A stretch of DNA of 40,474 bases from assembly GCA_031284745.1 (NCBI GenBank), contig JAITXJ010000026.1, positions 1-40,474 on the forward strand, written 5' to 3'. The notes beneath the pieces were generated by a model, which saw nothing but the letters and a program-made list of their open reading frames with translations, was not told the DNA's origin and searched no databases. Shown here in pieces: positions 25,725 to 34,241 of this stretch. This stretch comes from Acholeplasmatales bacterium (GTDB taxonomy: Bacteria; Bacillota_I; Bacilli_A; Acholeplasmatales; Acholeplasmataceae). A program made the translations under genes and the position numbers. Within the stretch, counting starts at the first letter, position 1; each line of letters opens with the position of its first letter.

Positions 25725-26252
25725 ATGGGATTAGATATGTATTTATATAAGGTTAAAAGAAGTGGTGATTTTCCCAATCGACTTTTTGTGAAAATTTGTT
25801 GGCATTTATTTTCGCTCGAACTCATTAACAATCAAAAATTAGGGGAGTATTTTCAAGATTATACCTATAAAGTTGATGTTGATGGGGTGGAAGAGGAACA
25901 CTTAGTTTGTAAAATTGGTTATTGGCGAAAAGCTAATATGATTCATAATTGGATTTATGAAAATTGTGCAACGACTCATCAAGCCGATTATGATCTGATT
26001 ATTGTGGAACGAACGAAGTTGATGGAATTATTAGATATTTGTCGAATAATTCTTCAAGCTAAAGAAGAGATCTTAAATGGTAATAGCAGTAAGGCCAAAG
26101 AACTACTACCAACTAAGTCCGGCTTTTTCTTTGGTTCTTTAGAATATAATCAAGGTTATATTGAAGACTTAGAACATAGTGTAAAGATCTTAGAAACAAC
26201 CCTTCATAATCTGACAGAACAAGAAGATGTATTTTATTTAGCCGATTATTAA
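25725..26252 (+). CDS. Conserved uncharacterised 'MGLDMYL' protein
   Basis: The 175-residue protein begins MGLDMYLYKVKR and contains IGYWRKANMIHNWIYENC and LLPTKSGFFFGSLEYNQGY. These blocks define a family I recall from phages, prophages and diverse Firmicutes chromosomes, with no known function; the W-R-K-A-N-x-I-H segment is the most conserved part. It is soluble, with no signal peptide. GAGGTG lies 5 nt before the ATG. It stands alone on the plus strand between the riboswitch region and a bidirectional terminator, which fits an accessory cargo gene. Confidence 0.7.
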   Translation: MGLDMYLYKVKRSGDFPNRLFVKICWHLFSLELINNQKLGEYFQDYTYKVDVDGVEEEHLVCKIGYWRKANMIHNWIYENCATTHQADYDLIIVERTKLMELLDICRIILQAKEEILNGNSSKAKELLPTKSGFFFGSLEYNQGYIEDLEHSVKILETTLHNLTEQEDVFYLADY

Positions 26253-26266
26253 GCATCCACGTTCAT

Positions 26267-26294
26267 AAAAAAAGACACCATCGGTGTCTTTTTT
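26267..26294. terminator. Bidirectional intrinsic terminator
   Basis: GACACC-ATC-GGTGTC stem flanked by A7 and T6 runs. It can end the MGLDMYL gene on the plus strand and tRNA-Glu(UUC) on the minus strand. Confidence 0.9.
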
Positions 26295-26326
26295 GTTTGC
26301 TTCATGGAAGCGGTGATTGTCCTAAT

Positions 26327-26402
26327 TGGTGACGAATACGGGATTTGAACCCGTGGATGCATGCGTGAAAGGCATGTGAGTTAACCGTTTCTCCAATTCG
26401 CC
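26327..26402 (-). tRNA. tRNA-Glu, anticodon UUC
   Basis: A 76-nt cloverleaf with encoded CCA: acceptor GGCGAAT/ATTCGTC, D-arm GAG...CTC, anticodon stem CATGC/GCATG with loop CTTTCAC (anticodon TTC), T-stem ACGGG/CCCGT with canonical loop TTCAAAT. It reads both GAA and GAG and is the ordinary Glu tRNA, in contrast to the divergent CUC tRNA at 11622. Confidence 0.95.
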
Positions 26403-26418
26403 AAGAAAACGCCTAATT

Positions 26419-26448
26419 ATTATATAATATTTGCTAAAAAAAAGTCAA
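26419..26448 (-). promoter_or_regulatory. Strong promoter of tRNA-Glu(UUC)
   Basis: TTGACT (26448-26443) and TATAAT (26424-26419), 18 nt apart, on the minus strand, about 10 nt before the predicted start of the tRNA precursor. It is the best two-box promoter in the window. Confidence 0.8.
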
Positions 26449-26501
26449 AATATGATATAGGTTTTCTTGACAATATTTTAATTTAATCAGTAAGTAATAA
26501 T

Positions 26502-27065
26502 TTAAATTTCCTTTTCTTCGGGTTTAATTGGATATTTAAAACTTAAAACTATGGAAGCAATACTAGCCGCTACTAAAAATAAAGTCATCGAGGAGGCCCC
26601 ACTAATGTGATATACTAACTCTCGATTAATGGCCAAAATATATAAACCGATGATAAAAACTAAAGTTATTATATTAGTAATTTTTAAACTTAAAGATTTT
26701 TTAGAACTTTTTTTGCGGAAATCGTGAGCACTATTAATAACAGAGATAACTGAACTGGCGGTGATTCCTAAAAATAATAAAGTAAAAAATAAGTAATAAG
26801 TAAAATTATTAGCCCCACTATAGTGATCATATTCAACGCTATTAATAGCTAATCCGCTGGCCGCAACGACCCCAATAAAACCAATAAAAGCTAAAACGAT
26901 ACTAATAATAAGGACTGATAACACTAAGCCTGAGGATATTTCTTTCTTAAGTGTCTTTGGTGTGCTCACCGGAGCTACTTCTTCCATGTTACTTAAATCA
27001 ACCCCACAATTTGGACAAAAGGCCCCACCAACTTTAATTTCTTTTCCACACTTTTTACAAACCAT
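26502..27065 (-). CDS. Zinc-ribbon membrane protein
   Basis: The 187 residues open with a zinc ribbon, MVCKKCGKEIKVGGAFCPNCG (CX2C, spacer, CX2C), followed by a short hydrophilic linker and four membrane segments (LVLSVLIISIVLAFIGFIGVVAA, YLFFTLLFLGITASSVISVI, ITNIITLVFIIGLYILAI, MTLFLVAASIASIVLSF). Such 'zinc-ribbon plus membrane' proteins are common in Firmicutes and have no set function. AAAGGAG lies before the ATG, with an extended -10 promoter upstream. Confidence 0.75.
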   Translation of the reverse strand: MVCKKCGKEIKVGGAFCPNCGVDLSNMEEVAPVSTPKTLKKEISSGLVLSVLIISIVLAFIGFIGVVAASGLAINSVEYDHYSGANNFTYYLFFTLLFLGITASSVISVINSAHDFRKKSSKKSLSLKITNIITLVFIIGLYILAINRELVYHISGASSMTLFLVAASIASIVLSFKYPIKPEEKEI

Positions 27066-27096
27066 ATATTCTCCTTTTAATAATTATTCTACTTAA

Positions 27097-27105
27097 ATTA
27101 TATCA
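27097..27105 (-). promoter_or_regulatory. Extended -10 promoter (TGATATAAT) of the zinc-ribbon gene
   Basis: Minus-strand TGATATAAT 31 nt before the ATG, just after the stop codon of the upstream aldo/keto reductase. It shows that the gene has its own transcription start. Confidence 0.65.
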
Positions 27106-27108
27106 CAA

Positions 27109-28230
27109 CTAAATTTTAGTTAAATTATTTTTAATTTCCGCTAGTTTCTGGGGAATATTAATGCTTTGTGGGCATTTGCTTAAGCATACACCACAATTAA
27201 TACAATTATTAATTAGCCCTTCTTTAGTAATTAAATTCAGTCCCTCTTTTTTAAAATTATCATAGGTATACATTTTATTATATTGTTCAAAAATATTTTT
27301 AATTTTTACTTCCATCGGACAAGGCATACAATACTGACAGCCGGTGCAGGCAACAAAGGTACGTTTAATTACTTGATTTCGAACCTCTTCAATCAAAGCG
27401 TTTTCTTGTTGATTTAGGGGTTTAGCGCTATTAAAAGTTAAGAGGTTATCCTTCACTTGGGAAAGATTACTCATACCACTAAGGATGGTACAAATGCCCT
27501 TATATGAGAATAACCACCGCATCGCCCAACTAGCAATGGATTTATCTGGTTGATATTTTAAAAGTGGTTTTTCAATATCGGCTGGTAGTTTGGCTAAGTT
27601 TCCCCCCTTAACTGGTTCCATAATAATGATTGGGATATCATATTTAACTAATTCATGATAGCCGATTAAACCCTGTTGATGAGAAATATCCATATAATTT
27701 AATTGAATTTGACAGATCTCAAAATGTTTTAAACCATCATTTAAAATGTATAAAAAATCTTCAAGACTTCCATGGAAAGAAAAACCAAGATGCTTAATTT
27801 TTCCTTCAGCCTTTAGTTTATCTAAATGAGTAAAGACGTCAAGAGATTTCAGATGGTCATAGCGTTTTTTGTCAAGAGCATGGAGTAAATAAACATCGAC
27901 ATATTCCATTTGTAATTTTTGTAATTGAAGATGAAAATACTTTTCAATATCTTGGGGAGTTTCGATGAGCCAGGAGGGTAATTTAGTGGTAATAGTAAAA
28001 GAACTCCGTGGGTAATTTTTTAAAATATTGCCCATTACTCTTTCACTTTCTCCCCCATGGTAAGGCCAGGCTGTGTCAAAATAGGTTACCCCTCCAGCTA
28101 GCGCTTCTTGGACTAAGATGGCAGTTTCTTTTTCATCAATTTGGCCGTTTGTTTGTAAAGGCAGGCGCATACACCCCATTCCTAGTAAACTTGGTTGCCA
28201 GGAAAGTTTGTTAAATTTTCGGTATTCCAT
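27109..28230 (-). CDS. Aldo/keto reductase with C-terminal 4Fe-4S domain
   Basis: Residues 1-280 form an aldo/keto reductase barrel with the tetrad D52, Y57 (YFDTAWPYHGG), K84 (ITTKLPSW) and H118 (VYLLHAL). The C-terminal 90 residues add a ferredoxin-type part: CTGCQYCMPCPMEV and NCINCGVCLSKCPQSINIP. Such Fe-S aldo/keto reductases are frequent in anaerobes; the substrate is unknown. Its ATG follows immediately after the stop of the 148-residue gene, with AGGAG inside that gene's end, so the two are coupled. Confidence 0.93.
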   Translation of the reverse strand: MEYRKFNKLSWQPSLLGMGCMRLPLQTNGQIDEKETAILVQEALAGGVTYFDTAWPYHGGESERVMGNILKNYPRSSFTITTKLPSWLIETPQDIEKYFHLQLQKLQMEYVDVYLLHALDKKRYDHLKSLDVFTHLDKLKAEGKIKHLGFSFHGSLEDFLYILNDGLKHFEICQIQLNYMDISHQQGLIGYHELVKYDIPIIIMEPVKGGNLAKLPADIEKPLLKYQPDKSIASWAMRWLFSYKGICTILSGMSNLSQVKDNLLTFNSAKPLNQQENALIEEVRNQVIKRTFVACTGCQYCMPCPMEVKIKNIFEQYNKMYTYDNFKKEGLNLITKEGLINNCINCGVCLSKCPQSINIPQKLAEIKNNLTKI

Positions 28231-28677
28231 TTATTTTCTCCTTATAATATCTAAATATTGGCGATGAATCACCCGGTAATGTGGTTGATAATTGTCATTA
28301 TATATTTGGCTATGGTGAATTGGACCAGTGGGGCTTTGATTAGTTAAGGATTTATATAACTGGGTTGCTTGAATATTTAAATTAGCCGAAGCAACGAAAG
28401 CGGCGTTGAGATTTTCGAGTTGATATTTTTTACTAATGAACGGAAGAAGGTAGACACGAACAAAATTATTTCCAATATCTTCTAGAAGGGAATTATTAAA
28501 TTTGGGAGGATTTAAGGTAATCATTTTTACTTCTTCTTGTAAGTATGTTAAAGATTCTTGGGGATTACTTATTAAATGACCAGGTCCAAAACAGGCTTGA
28601 TAAATGAGTTTTAATTCGTCCTCTTTTTGCATTAAGGGATATTTTTTATGATGTCTAAGTAAAACCAAATTATGCAT
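28231..28677 (-). CDS. Conserved uncharacterised 148-aa protein
   Basis: Not assigned. Conserved-looking blocks are ELKLIYQACFGPGHLISN, LEDIGNNFVRVYLLPF and TGPIHHSQIYNDNYQPHYRVIHRQYL; the two clusters of His/Tyr/Arg suggest a catalytic or metal-binding pocket. No membrane segment or signal peptide. CTGGAG lies before its ATG and a TATAAT at 28713-28708 upstream. Translationally coupled to the Fe-S aldo/keto reductase, so possibly part of the same redox or carbonyl pathway. Confidence 0.6.
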   Translation of the reverse strand: MHNLVLLRHHKKYPLMQKEDELKLIYQACFGPGHLISNPQESLTYLQEEVKMITLNPPKFNNSLLEDIGNNFVRVYLLPFISKKYQLENLNAAFVASANLNIQATQLYKSLTNQSPTGPIHHSQIYNDNYQPHYRVIHRQYLDIIRRK

Positions 28678-29053
28678 AAATCTCCAGCTTTAATACCTTA
28701 CATTAATATTATAATTGATTTGATCAGATTTAGATGTATTAATGCCCACTATCTCCTGTGGTTTTTAAAAACACTGGGAGAAAAAGATTAACCAAATAAT
28801 TAACTGACAAATTATCGGTTTATTAACATTAGTAAAAAATTTATTAAATACTAAATTAACAAATAAATATATAATAAGAAATAATCAAGTAATTATTGTT
28901 ATTTATTATGTTTGTCATGATTTATTTTAATGAATGGAGTTAATGATACCACTTATTTCAATCAAAATCCTAGGTTATTTTTTTAAAAATAACAAGCAAA
29001 AGGGATATAATATTTATACCAACTATTTGGCTTTTAGGATAAGGAGGAAGCAT
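28678..29053. promoter_or_regulatory. Divergent promoter region of the 148-aa gene and pflBA
   Basis: About 375 bp of very AT-rich DNA. Minus strand: TATAAT at 28713-28708 serving the 148-aa gene. Plus strand: TATAAT at 29006-29011 about 43 bp before the pflB ATG. Between them lies an imperfect inverted repeat at 28753-28780 (CTCC-x-GTG, TTTTTAAAAA core, CAC-xx-GGAG), which may be an operator. An in-frame extension of pflB through this region from 28934 is not credible. Confidence 0.5.
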
Positions 29054-31279
29054 ATGGTACATTGGAGAAATTTCAAGGGTTCAACATGGAAAAATAAAAT
29101 TGATGTTGAAAACTTTATAAAATATAATTATCAAGAATATTTAGGTGATGAGTCGTTTTTAGCCGGACCGACTGATGCCTCAATCACGCTTAATAATTTA
29201 TTTAAAAACTTATTAGTCGAGGAAAGATTAAAAGGAGGGGTTCTTGATTTAGATACAACTATTCCCTCAAGTATTATTTCACATCAAGCAGGATATTTAA
29301 ATAAAGAATTAGAATTAATTGTTGGCTTACAAACTGACGCCCCTTTAAAAAGAGGATTTTTTCCGCTTGGTGGAATTAAAGTGGCGGAAAAAACCGTCGA
29401 ATCTTATGGTTATAAAATTCCGAGCAACGTCATTAACACTTATACCAATGTTCGAAAAACTCATAATCAAGGTGTTTTTGATGTTTATACAAAAGAAATT
29501 AAAAAAGCTCGCAGTGCTCATTTAATTACCGGTTTGCCGGATGGTTATGGAAGAGGCAGAATTATTGGCGATTATCGTCGGGTGGCTCTTTATGGAGTTA
29601 ACGCCCTTATCGAGGCTAAAAAACAAGAAAAACTCAGTATTGAACCGCCATTTTATGATGACAAAATCAAAATAAGTGAAGAATTAACGGAACAAATTAG
29701 AGCATTATATGAGTTAATTGAATTAGGTCGAATTTATGGTTTTGATTTAACTAAACCTGCTTCGAATGCTAAGGAAGCAATTCAATGGTTATACTTTGCT
29801 TATTTAGCAGCGGTTAAAGAACAAAATGGGGCGGCTATGTCGCTAGGACGCACCTCCACTTTTTTAGATATATACCTGCAAAGAGATTTAGCGGAAAAAA
29901 CTATCACTGAGGTTGAAGCTCAGGAATTGATTGATCAATTTATTTTAAAGTTAAGAATGGTACGTTTTGCACGAACCCCTGAATATAACGATTTATTTAC
30001 TGGTGATCCAACTTGGGTGACCGAGTCAATTGGTGGGATGTTAAAAAATTCTTCTAAATCTTTAGTGACTAAAACTAGTTTTCGGTATTTACATACCCTT
30101 TATAATTTAGAAACTTCGGCTGAACCAAATTTAACAATCCTTTATTCCAAAGACTTACCAATTAATTTTCGAAAATTTTGTGCTAAGGTGAGCATTGAGA
30201 CTAGTTCCATTCAATATGAAAATGATGATTTAATGCGTCCAATTCATGGCAGTGATTACGCTATTGCTTGTTGTGTTAGCCCCCTAGTAGTTGGTAAAGA
30301 AATGCAATTATTTGGTGCTCGAGCTAACCTAGCCAAAGCTCTTTTATACGCCATCAACAATGGGCGAGATGAAATAACCAAGGAATTTGTCAGTATTGAA
30401 AGTGGAGTGACCAAACCAGAAAAGTTAGATTTTAATGATATCTGGCAAAAGTATGAGATCCAATTAGATTATTTAGCCAAAACTTATGTGAGTGCCTTAA
30501 ATATTATTCACTATATGCACGATAAGTATAATTACGAAAGAATTGAATTTGCCTTACATGATTTACATGTTAAACGGATATTTGCGACCGGGATTGCTGG
30601 TTTATCGGTGGTGGCGGATAGTCTTTCAGCGATTAAATATGCTACGGTAATTCCTATTTTTGATGATACTGGATTGGTCTATGATTATGAAACAACCGGT
30701 GAATTTCCGCATTTTGGAAATAATGATCCCCGCGTTGATGAACTGGCTTCTTTAGTAATTTCCACCTTTATGAATAAAATTCGCAAACAATATTCTTATC
30801 GTCAAAGTACAAAAACGATGTCCATTTTAACCATTACTTCTAATGTGGTGTATGGTAAAAATACTGGTAATACTCCTGATGGTCGACGTCTTAAAGAACC
30901 ATTTGCTCCCGGAGCTAATCCAATGCATGGTCGGGATAATACGGGGGCTTTAAATTCTCTTTTGAGTGTGGCCCATTTACCATTTTGTGATTGTCAGGAT
31001 GGGATTTCTAATACCTTTTCTTTAATCCCTGAGGCCTTAGGTAAAAATAGTGAGGATAAGGTTAGTAATTTAGTTAGTATTCTCGATGGTTACTTTTTAA
31101 GTGGTGGTCATCATATTAATGTGAATATTTTAAATCGTGAACTTTTACAAGATGCTTATGATCACCCAGCTAAATATCCTAATTTAACCATTAGAGTATC
31201 TGGCTATGCGGTAAATTTTGCGCTTTTAACTAACGAACAAAAACTTGAGGTAATGGCTCGTACTTTTCATGAAAGGTAA
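29054..31279 (+). CDS. pflB: Formate C-acetyltransferase (pyruvate formate-lyase)
   Basis: It cleaves pyruvate with CoA to acetyl-CoA and formate under anaerobiosis. From the ATG at 29054, preceded by AAGGAGG at the right distance, the protein has 741 residues, the normal length; the reading from 28934 only adds an unrelated 40-residue tail. Key residues: the cysteine pair C406-C407 in [13 protein letters not shown] and the glycyl-radical site G717 in [10 protein letters not shown]. The 3' end overlaps pflA by 11 bp. Confidence 0.97.
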   Translation: MVHWRNFKGSTWKNKIDVENFIKYNYQEYLGDESFLAGPTDASITLNNLFKNLLVEERLKGGVLDLDTTIPSSIISHQAGYLNKELELIVGLQTDAPLKRGFFPLGGIKVAEKTVESYGYKIPSNVINTYTNVRKTHNQGVFDVYTKEIKKARSAHLITGLPDGYGRGRIIGDYRRVALYGVNALIEAKKQEKLSIEPPFYDDKIKISEELTEQIRALYELIELGRIYGFDLTKPASNAKEAIQWLYFAYLAAVKEQNGAAMSLGRTSTFLDIYLQRDLAEKTITEVEAQELIDQFILKLRMVRFARTPEYNDLFTGDPTWVTESIGGMLKNSSKSLVTKTSFRYLHTLYNLETSAEPNLTILYSKDLPINFRKFCAKVSIETSSIQYENDDLMRPIHGSDYAIACCVSPLVVGKEMQLFGARANLAKALLYAINNGRDEITKEFVSIESGVTKPEKLDFNDIWQKYEIQLDYLAKTYVSALNIIHYMHDKYNYERIEFALHDLHVKRIFATGIAGLSVVADSLSAIKYATVIPIFDDTGLVYDYETTGEFPHFGNNDPRVDELASLVISTFMNKIRKQYSYRQSTKTMSILTITSNVVYGKNTGNTPDGRRLKEPFAPGANPMHGRDNTGALNSLLSVAHLPFCDCQDGISNTFSLIPEALGKNSEDKVSNLVSILDGYFLSGGHHINVNILNRELLQDAYDHPAKYPNLTIRVSGYAVNFALLTNEQKLEVMARTFHER

Positions 31280-31985
31280 TATCCACTCGCTGGAACCCTT
31301 TGGTAGTTTTGATGGCCCGGGCTTTCGAATGGTTGTTTTTTTTCAGGGTTGTGGTTGGCAATGCATTTATTGTCATAATCGTGACACGTGGAGCAATCTT
31401 CCTAACAAACTAATGAGTGTTGAAGAAATATTAGCGGTTTATCATCGTTATGCTTCTTTTTATCAAAGGGGTGGTATCACCCTTTCGGGGGGTGAGCCCT
31501 TACTTCAATTAGATTTTTGTTTAGAATTACTGAGGGCTTGTAAAAAGGAAAATATTCACACCTGTGTGGATACTTCAGCGCAAAATTTTAATCCCAATAA
31601 TCTTGATAAATACCAAAAACTAATTTCCTTGGTAGATTTATTTTTATTAGATATTAAACAAATTAATCCTTCACTGCATTATTTTATTACGAAGAATTCT
31701 GGACAATGTGCCCTCGACTTTTTGGATTTTCTGGCTCTTCATCAGCGTCCGGTCATCATTAGGTATGTTTTAATACCACCATATAGCAGTGATTTAAGCG
31801 ACTTATATGCCTTGAGAAAACATTTGGATAAATATAATAATATCCTTGATGTTGATGTGCTGAGTTTTCATCTGCTTGGCTCTGACAAGTGGGAAAAATT
31901 GGGCTATCATTTTACTCTTCAAGCAAGTAATATTCCTTCCAAGGAAATGCTCCAAACGGCTATTGACATTTTAAAAAATAAGTAA
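31269..31985 (+). CDS. pflA: Pyruvate formate-lyase activating enzyme
   Basis: A radical SAM enzyme that generates the glycyl radical on PflB. The 238 residues begin [20 protein letters not shown] and carry the cluster motif C28-x3-C32-x2-C35 ([15 protein letters not shown]), then [13 protein letters not shown] and CVDTS, as in PflA. It overlaps pflB by 11 bp and is surely coupled to it. Confidence 0.97.
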   Translation: MKGNIHSLEPFGSFDGPGFRMVVFFQGCGWQCIYCHNRDTWSNLPNKLMSVEEILAVYHRYASFYQRGGITLSGGEPLLQLDFCLELLRACKKENIHTCVDTSAQNFNPNNLDKYQKLISLVDLFLLDIKQINPSLHYFITKNSGQCALDFLDFLALHQRPVIIRYVLIPPYSSDLSDLYALRKHLDKYNNILDVDVLSFHLLGSDKWEKLGYHFTLQASNIPSKEMLQTAIDILKNK

Positions 31986-32013
31986 TCTTTTAAATGTTTG
32001 CTTATTATTATAT

Positions 32014-33159
32014 GTGAACTATAATAATGAACAACTGCAAATCATTCATAGCGATTCTCCCCATATCTTGGTTTTGGCCTCTGCTGGTTCAGGAAAAACA
32101 GCAACTTTAATTGGGCGAATCAATTATTTGTTACAAGAATTAAATGTTCAATGTCAACAAATCCTTTGTTTAACTTTTACCCATCGAGCCGCCCACGAAG
32201 TGATGCGTCGATTAAAAAAAGATATTTGGGTTTCTACTTTTCATAAATTTGCTTTAGCCCATATTAATATTCAGGATTTTAATCTCTTAGGAGAAAATAA
32301 TATTTTTACGAAAGCTGAAATGAAAAATATTTCGCTTTACAAGAATCATTATAGTTCCAGAAAACCACTTGTTTATGAGCAATACCAAAAGTTTTTGTTA
32401 GATCATCATTGCTGGGATTTTGATGACTTGCTTGTGATTTTACAACAAAAACTTGTCAATAAGGAACTTATTTTTGATTACCACTATATATTTATTGATG
32501 AATTTCAAGACACCAATAATTTACAATATGAATGTCTTAAGCTGTTGGCCCAAAATAGTAAAGTCTTTGCGGTAGGAGATCCTGACCAAGCAATTTATGC
32601 TTTTCGCGGAGCTAATCGCCGCATTATTAATTTTTTTAAAAATGATTTTAATCCCCAACAATATTTACTGATCAACAATTATCGATCCAGTAAAGAAATA
32701 ATTGACTTTTGTAATAATCTCATTCAAAGAAATATCTTTCGGACCCCGAAAAATTTAATCTCCACGAAACCAAAATCGGGGTTAGTTGAGATTATTAAAG
32801 TTTTTGATCAGCAGGCCTTGGTAAATTTTATTATCGATACTCTTAGGAATGAGTATCCCCAAGATTGGGCCCTTTTATACCGTGTTAATAAGTCCTCTTT
32901 TTTCTTAAGAGAAAAACTGGCAGATTTTTATACTTTAAATAATTATCTTCTGCTGTCAATTCATCAAGCGAAGGGTTTGGAATTTGATAATGTCATGATT
33001 ATCGATTGTAATGATGCGATGACGCCGGGAATTGTGGAGAATATTATGGAATTAGAAGAAGAAAGAAGAATTCTTTTTGTTGGCTGTTCGCGAGCTAGAG
33101 CTAAATTAATTTTGCTTTATCAACAACAAATTGGCCCCCTTAGTCGCTTTCTTCGTTAA
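32014..33159 (+). CDS. Miniature UvrD/PcrA-like helicase
   Basis: An SF1A helicase of only 381 residues; PcrA/UvrD have about 720. The core motifs are all there in order: Q-motif NNEQLQII, Walker A ASAGSGKT (22-29), CLTFTHRAA, STFHKFA, IFIDEFQDTN, AVGDPDQAIYAFRGA, LLINNYRSS, SIHQAKGLEFDNVMI and RRILFVGCSRARAKL. What is missing is most of subdomains 1B and 2B and the C-terminal tail; motif IV to V is joined by a very short link. The frame is intact, so this looks like a compact helicase and not a fragment. The GTG start gives an N-terminus exactly at the Q-motif but has no ribosome site. It follows pflA after 28 bp. Confidence 0.85.
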   Translation: MNYNNEQLQIIHSDSPHILVLASAGSGKTATLIGRINYLLQELNVQCQQILCLTFTHRAAHEVMRRLKKDIWVSTFHKFALAHINIQDFNLLGENNIFTKAEMKNISLYKNHYSSRKPLVYEQYQKFLLDHHCWDFDDLLVILQQKLVNKELIFDYHYIFIDEFQDTNNLQYECLKLLAQNSKVFAVGDPDQAIYAFRGANRRIINFFKNDFNPQQYLLINNYRSSKEIIDFCNNLIQRNIFRTPKNLISTKPKSGLVEIIKVFDQQALVNFIIDTLRNEYPQDWALLYRVNKSSFFLREKLADFYTLNNYLLLSIHQAKGLEFDNVMIIDCNDAMTPGIVENIMELEEERRILFVGCSRARAKLILLYQQQIGPLSRFLR

Positions 33160-33224
33160 AATAAGATTTTAGGGGACTTATTTTAAATAAAAACTTATTG
33201 AAATTTGTAGTATAATTTTTACGT

Positions 33225-33313
33225 GGAACAATACCCAAGAGGCTGAAGGGGGTGGTTTCGAAAACCATTAGGGTGTCATAGCCGCGGGGGTTCAACTCCC
33301 TCTTGTTCCGCCA
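33225..33313 (+). tRNA. tRNA-Ser, anticodon CGA
   Basis: An 89-nt class II tRNA with encoded CCA: acceptor GGAACAA/TTGTTCC, discriminator G, anticodon stem GTGGT/ACCAT with loop TTCGAAA (anticodon CGA, codon UCG), long variable arm (AGGGTGTCATAGCC region), T-loop TTCAACT. TATAAT at 33211-33216 lies directly upstream. No terminator separates it from the aldo/keto reductase 22 bp further on. Confidence 0.95.
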
Positions 33314-33335
33314 TCTTAAGATTTAAGGAGCTTCA

Positions 33336-34241
33336 ATGATTAAAAAATCAGAAATTTTACAAACCAAAATTATTGTGGGTCTCATGCGAATAAAAAACCT
33401 CACTTATCTTCAAGCCGAAGAATTAGTCCTGGGATCTCTTCAGTTAGGTCTGAATTTTTTTGATTTAGCGGATATCTATGGTGGGGGAAAATGTGAAGAA
33501 ATGTTGGGAGAGATCCTCAGTCAACATCAAAAATTACGGGAAAAAGTTATTATTCAAAGTAAGTGTGGAATCAAAAAGGGAAGTTATGATTTTAGTTATG
33601 AACATATTATCCAAAGTGTAAATGCGAGTTTAAAACGCTTGAAAACTACTTATTTAGATGTTCTTTTACTTCATCGTCCCGACTGTCTAATGATCCCTTC
33701 TGAGGTGAACCGTGCCTTCAAAGAATTAAAGAGACAAAAGAAGGTTCGTTTCTTTGGTGTTTCTAATCATAATCCTCTCCAAATTGATCTTTTAAAAACC
33801 AAAGTAAAATTACCACTTCTTTTTAATCAATTACAATTTAGTGTGGCTTTTACGCTTCTGGTGGATAGTGGTTTAAATGTCAATAATAATAACGAAATGG
33901 CAATTAGTAAAGATGGCCATATTTATGAATATTGTCGAATTCATCGAATAATTATGCAAGCTTGGTCGCCTTTTCAATATGGTTTTTTTGCTGGAGTTTA
34001 TCTAGACTCTCCAAAATATCCGCAGCTTAATGAAACTTTAAATAAAATCGCCGATAAATATCAAGTTGATAAGATTACCATTGCGAGTGCCTTCATTTTA
34101 CGATTGCCAGATAAGATGCAAATTGTTACTGGTACGACAAAGTTGTCTCGACTTTCCTCGATCGCTAAAGCACAAGATATTGTCTTGAGTCATGATGAAT
34201 GGTATGAAATATATTCAAGTGTACCCAATAACCTACCTTAA
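33336..34241 (+). CDS. Aldo/keto reductase (YdhF-like)
   Basis: NAD(P)H-dependent oxidoreductase of 301 residues with the tetrad D43 and Y48 (FFDLADIYGGG), K76 (QSKCGI) and H113 (VLLLHRPD), then FFGVSNHNPLQ, NQLQFS and IVTGTTKLSRL (cofactor phosphate side). No Fe-S tail, unlike the paralogous fold at 27109. AAGGAG precedes the ATG. It is probably read through from the tRNA-Ser transcript. Its stop codon overlaps that of the convergent phosphotransferase gene. Confidence 0.92.
   Translation: MIKKSEILQTKIIVGLMRIKNLTYLQAEELVLGSLQLGLNFFDLADIYGGGKCEEMLGEILSQHQKLREKVIIQSKCGIKKGSYDFSYEHIIQSVNASLKRLKTTYLDVLLLHRPDCLMIPSEVNRAFKELKRQKKVRFFGVSNHNPLQIDLLKTKVKLPLLFNQLQFSVAFTLLVDSGLNVNNNNEMAISKDGHIYEYCRIHRIIMQAWSPFQYGFFAGVYLDSPKYPQLNETLNKIADKYQVDKITIASAFILRLPDKMQIVTGTTKLSRLSSIAKAQDIVLSHDEWYEIYSSVPNNLP

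Noticed and set aside
28753-28780. Rex (NADH-sensing) operator upstream of pflBA
   Set aside because: The GTG/CAC half-sites are 10-11 nt apart and the flanks do not match TTGTGAAATAATTTCACAA; only a generic palindrome is supported.
28934-29053. 40-residue N-terminal extension of PflB
   Set aside because: The start at 29054 has AAGGAGG and gives the normal N-terminus; the extension covers the promoter region and has no family match.
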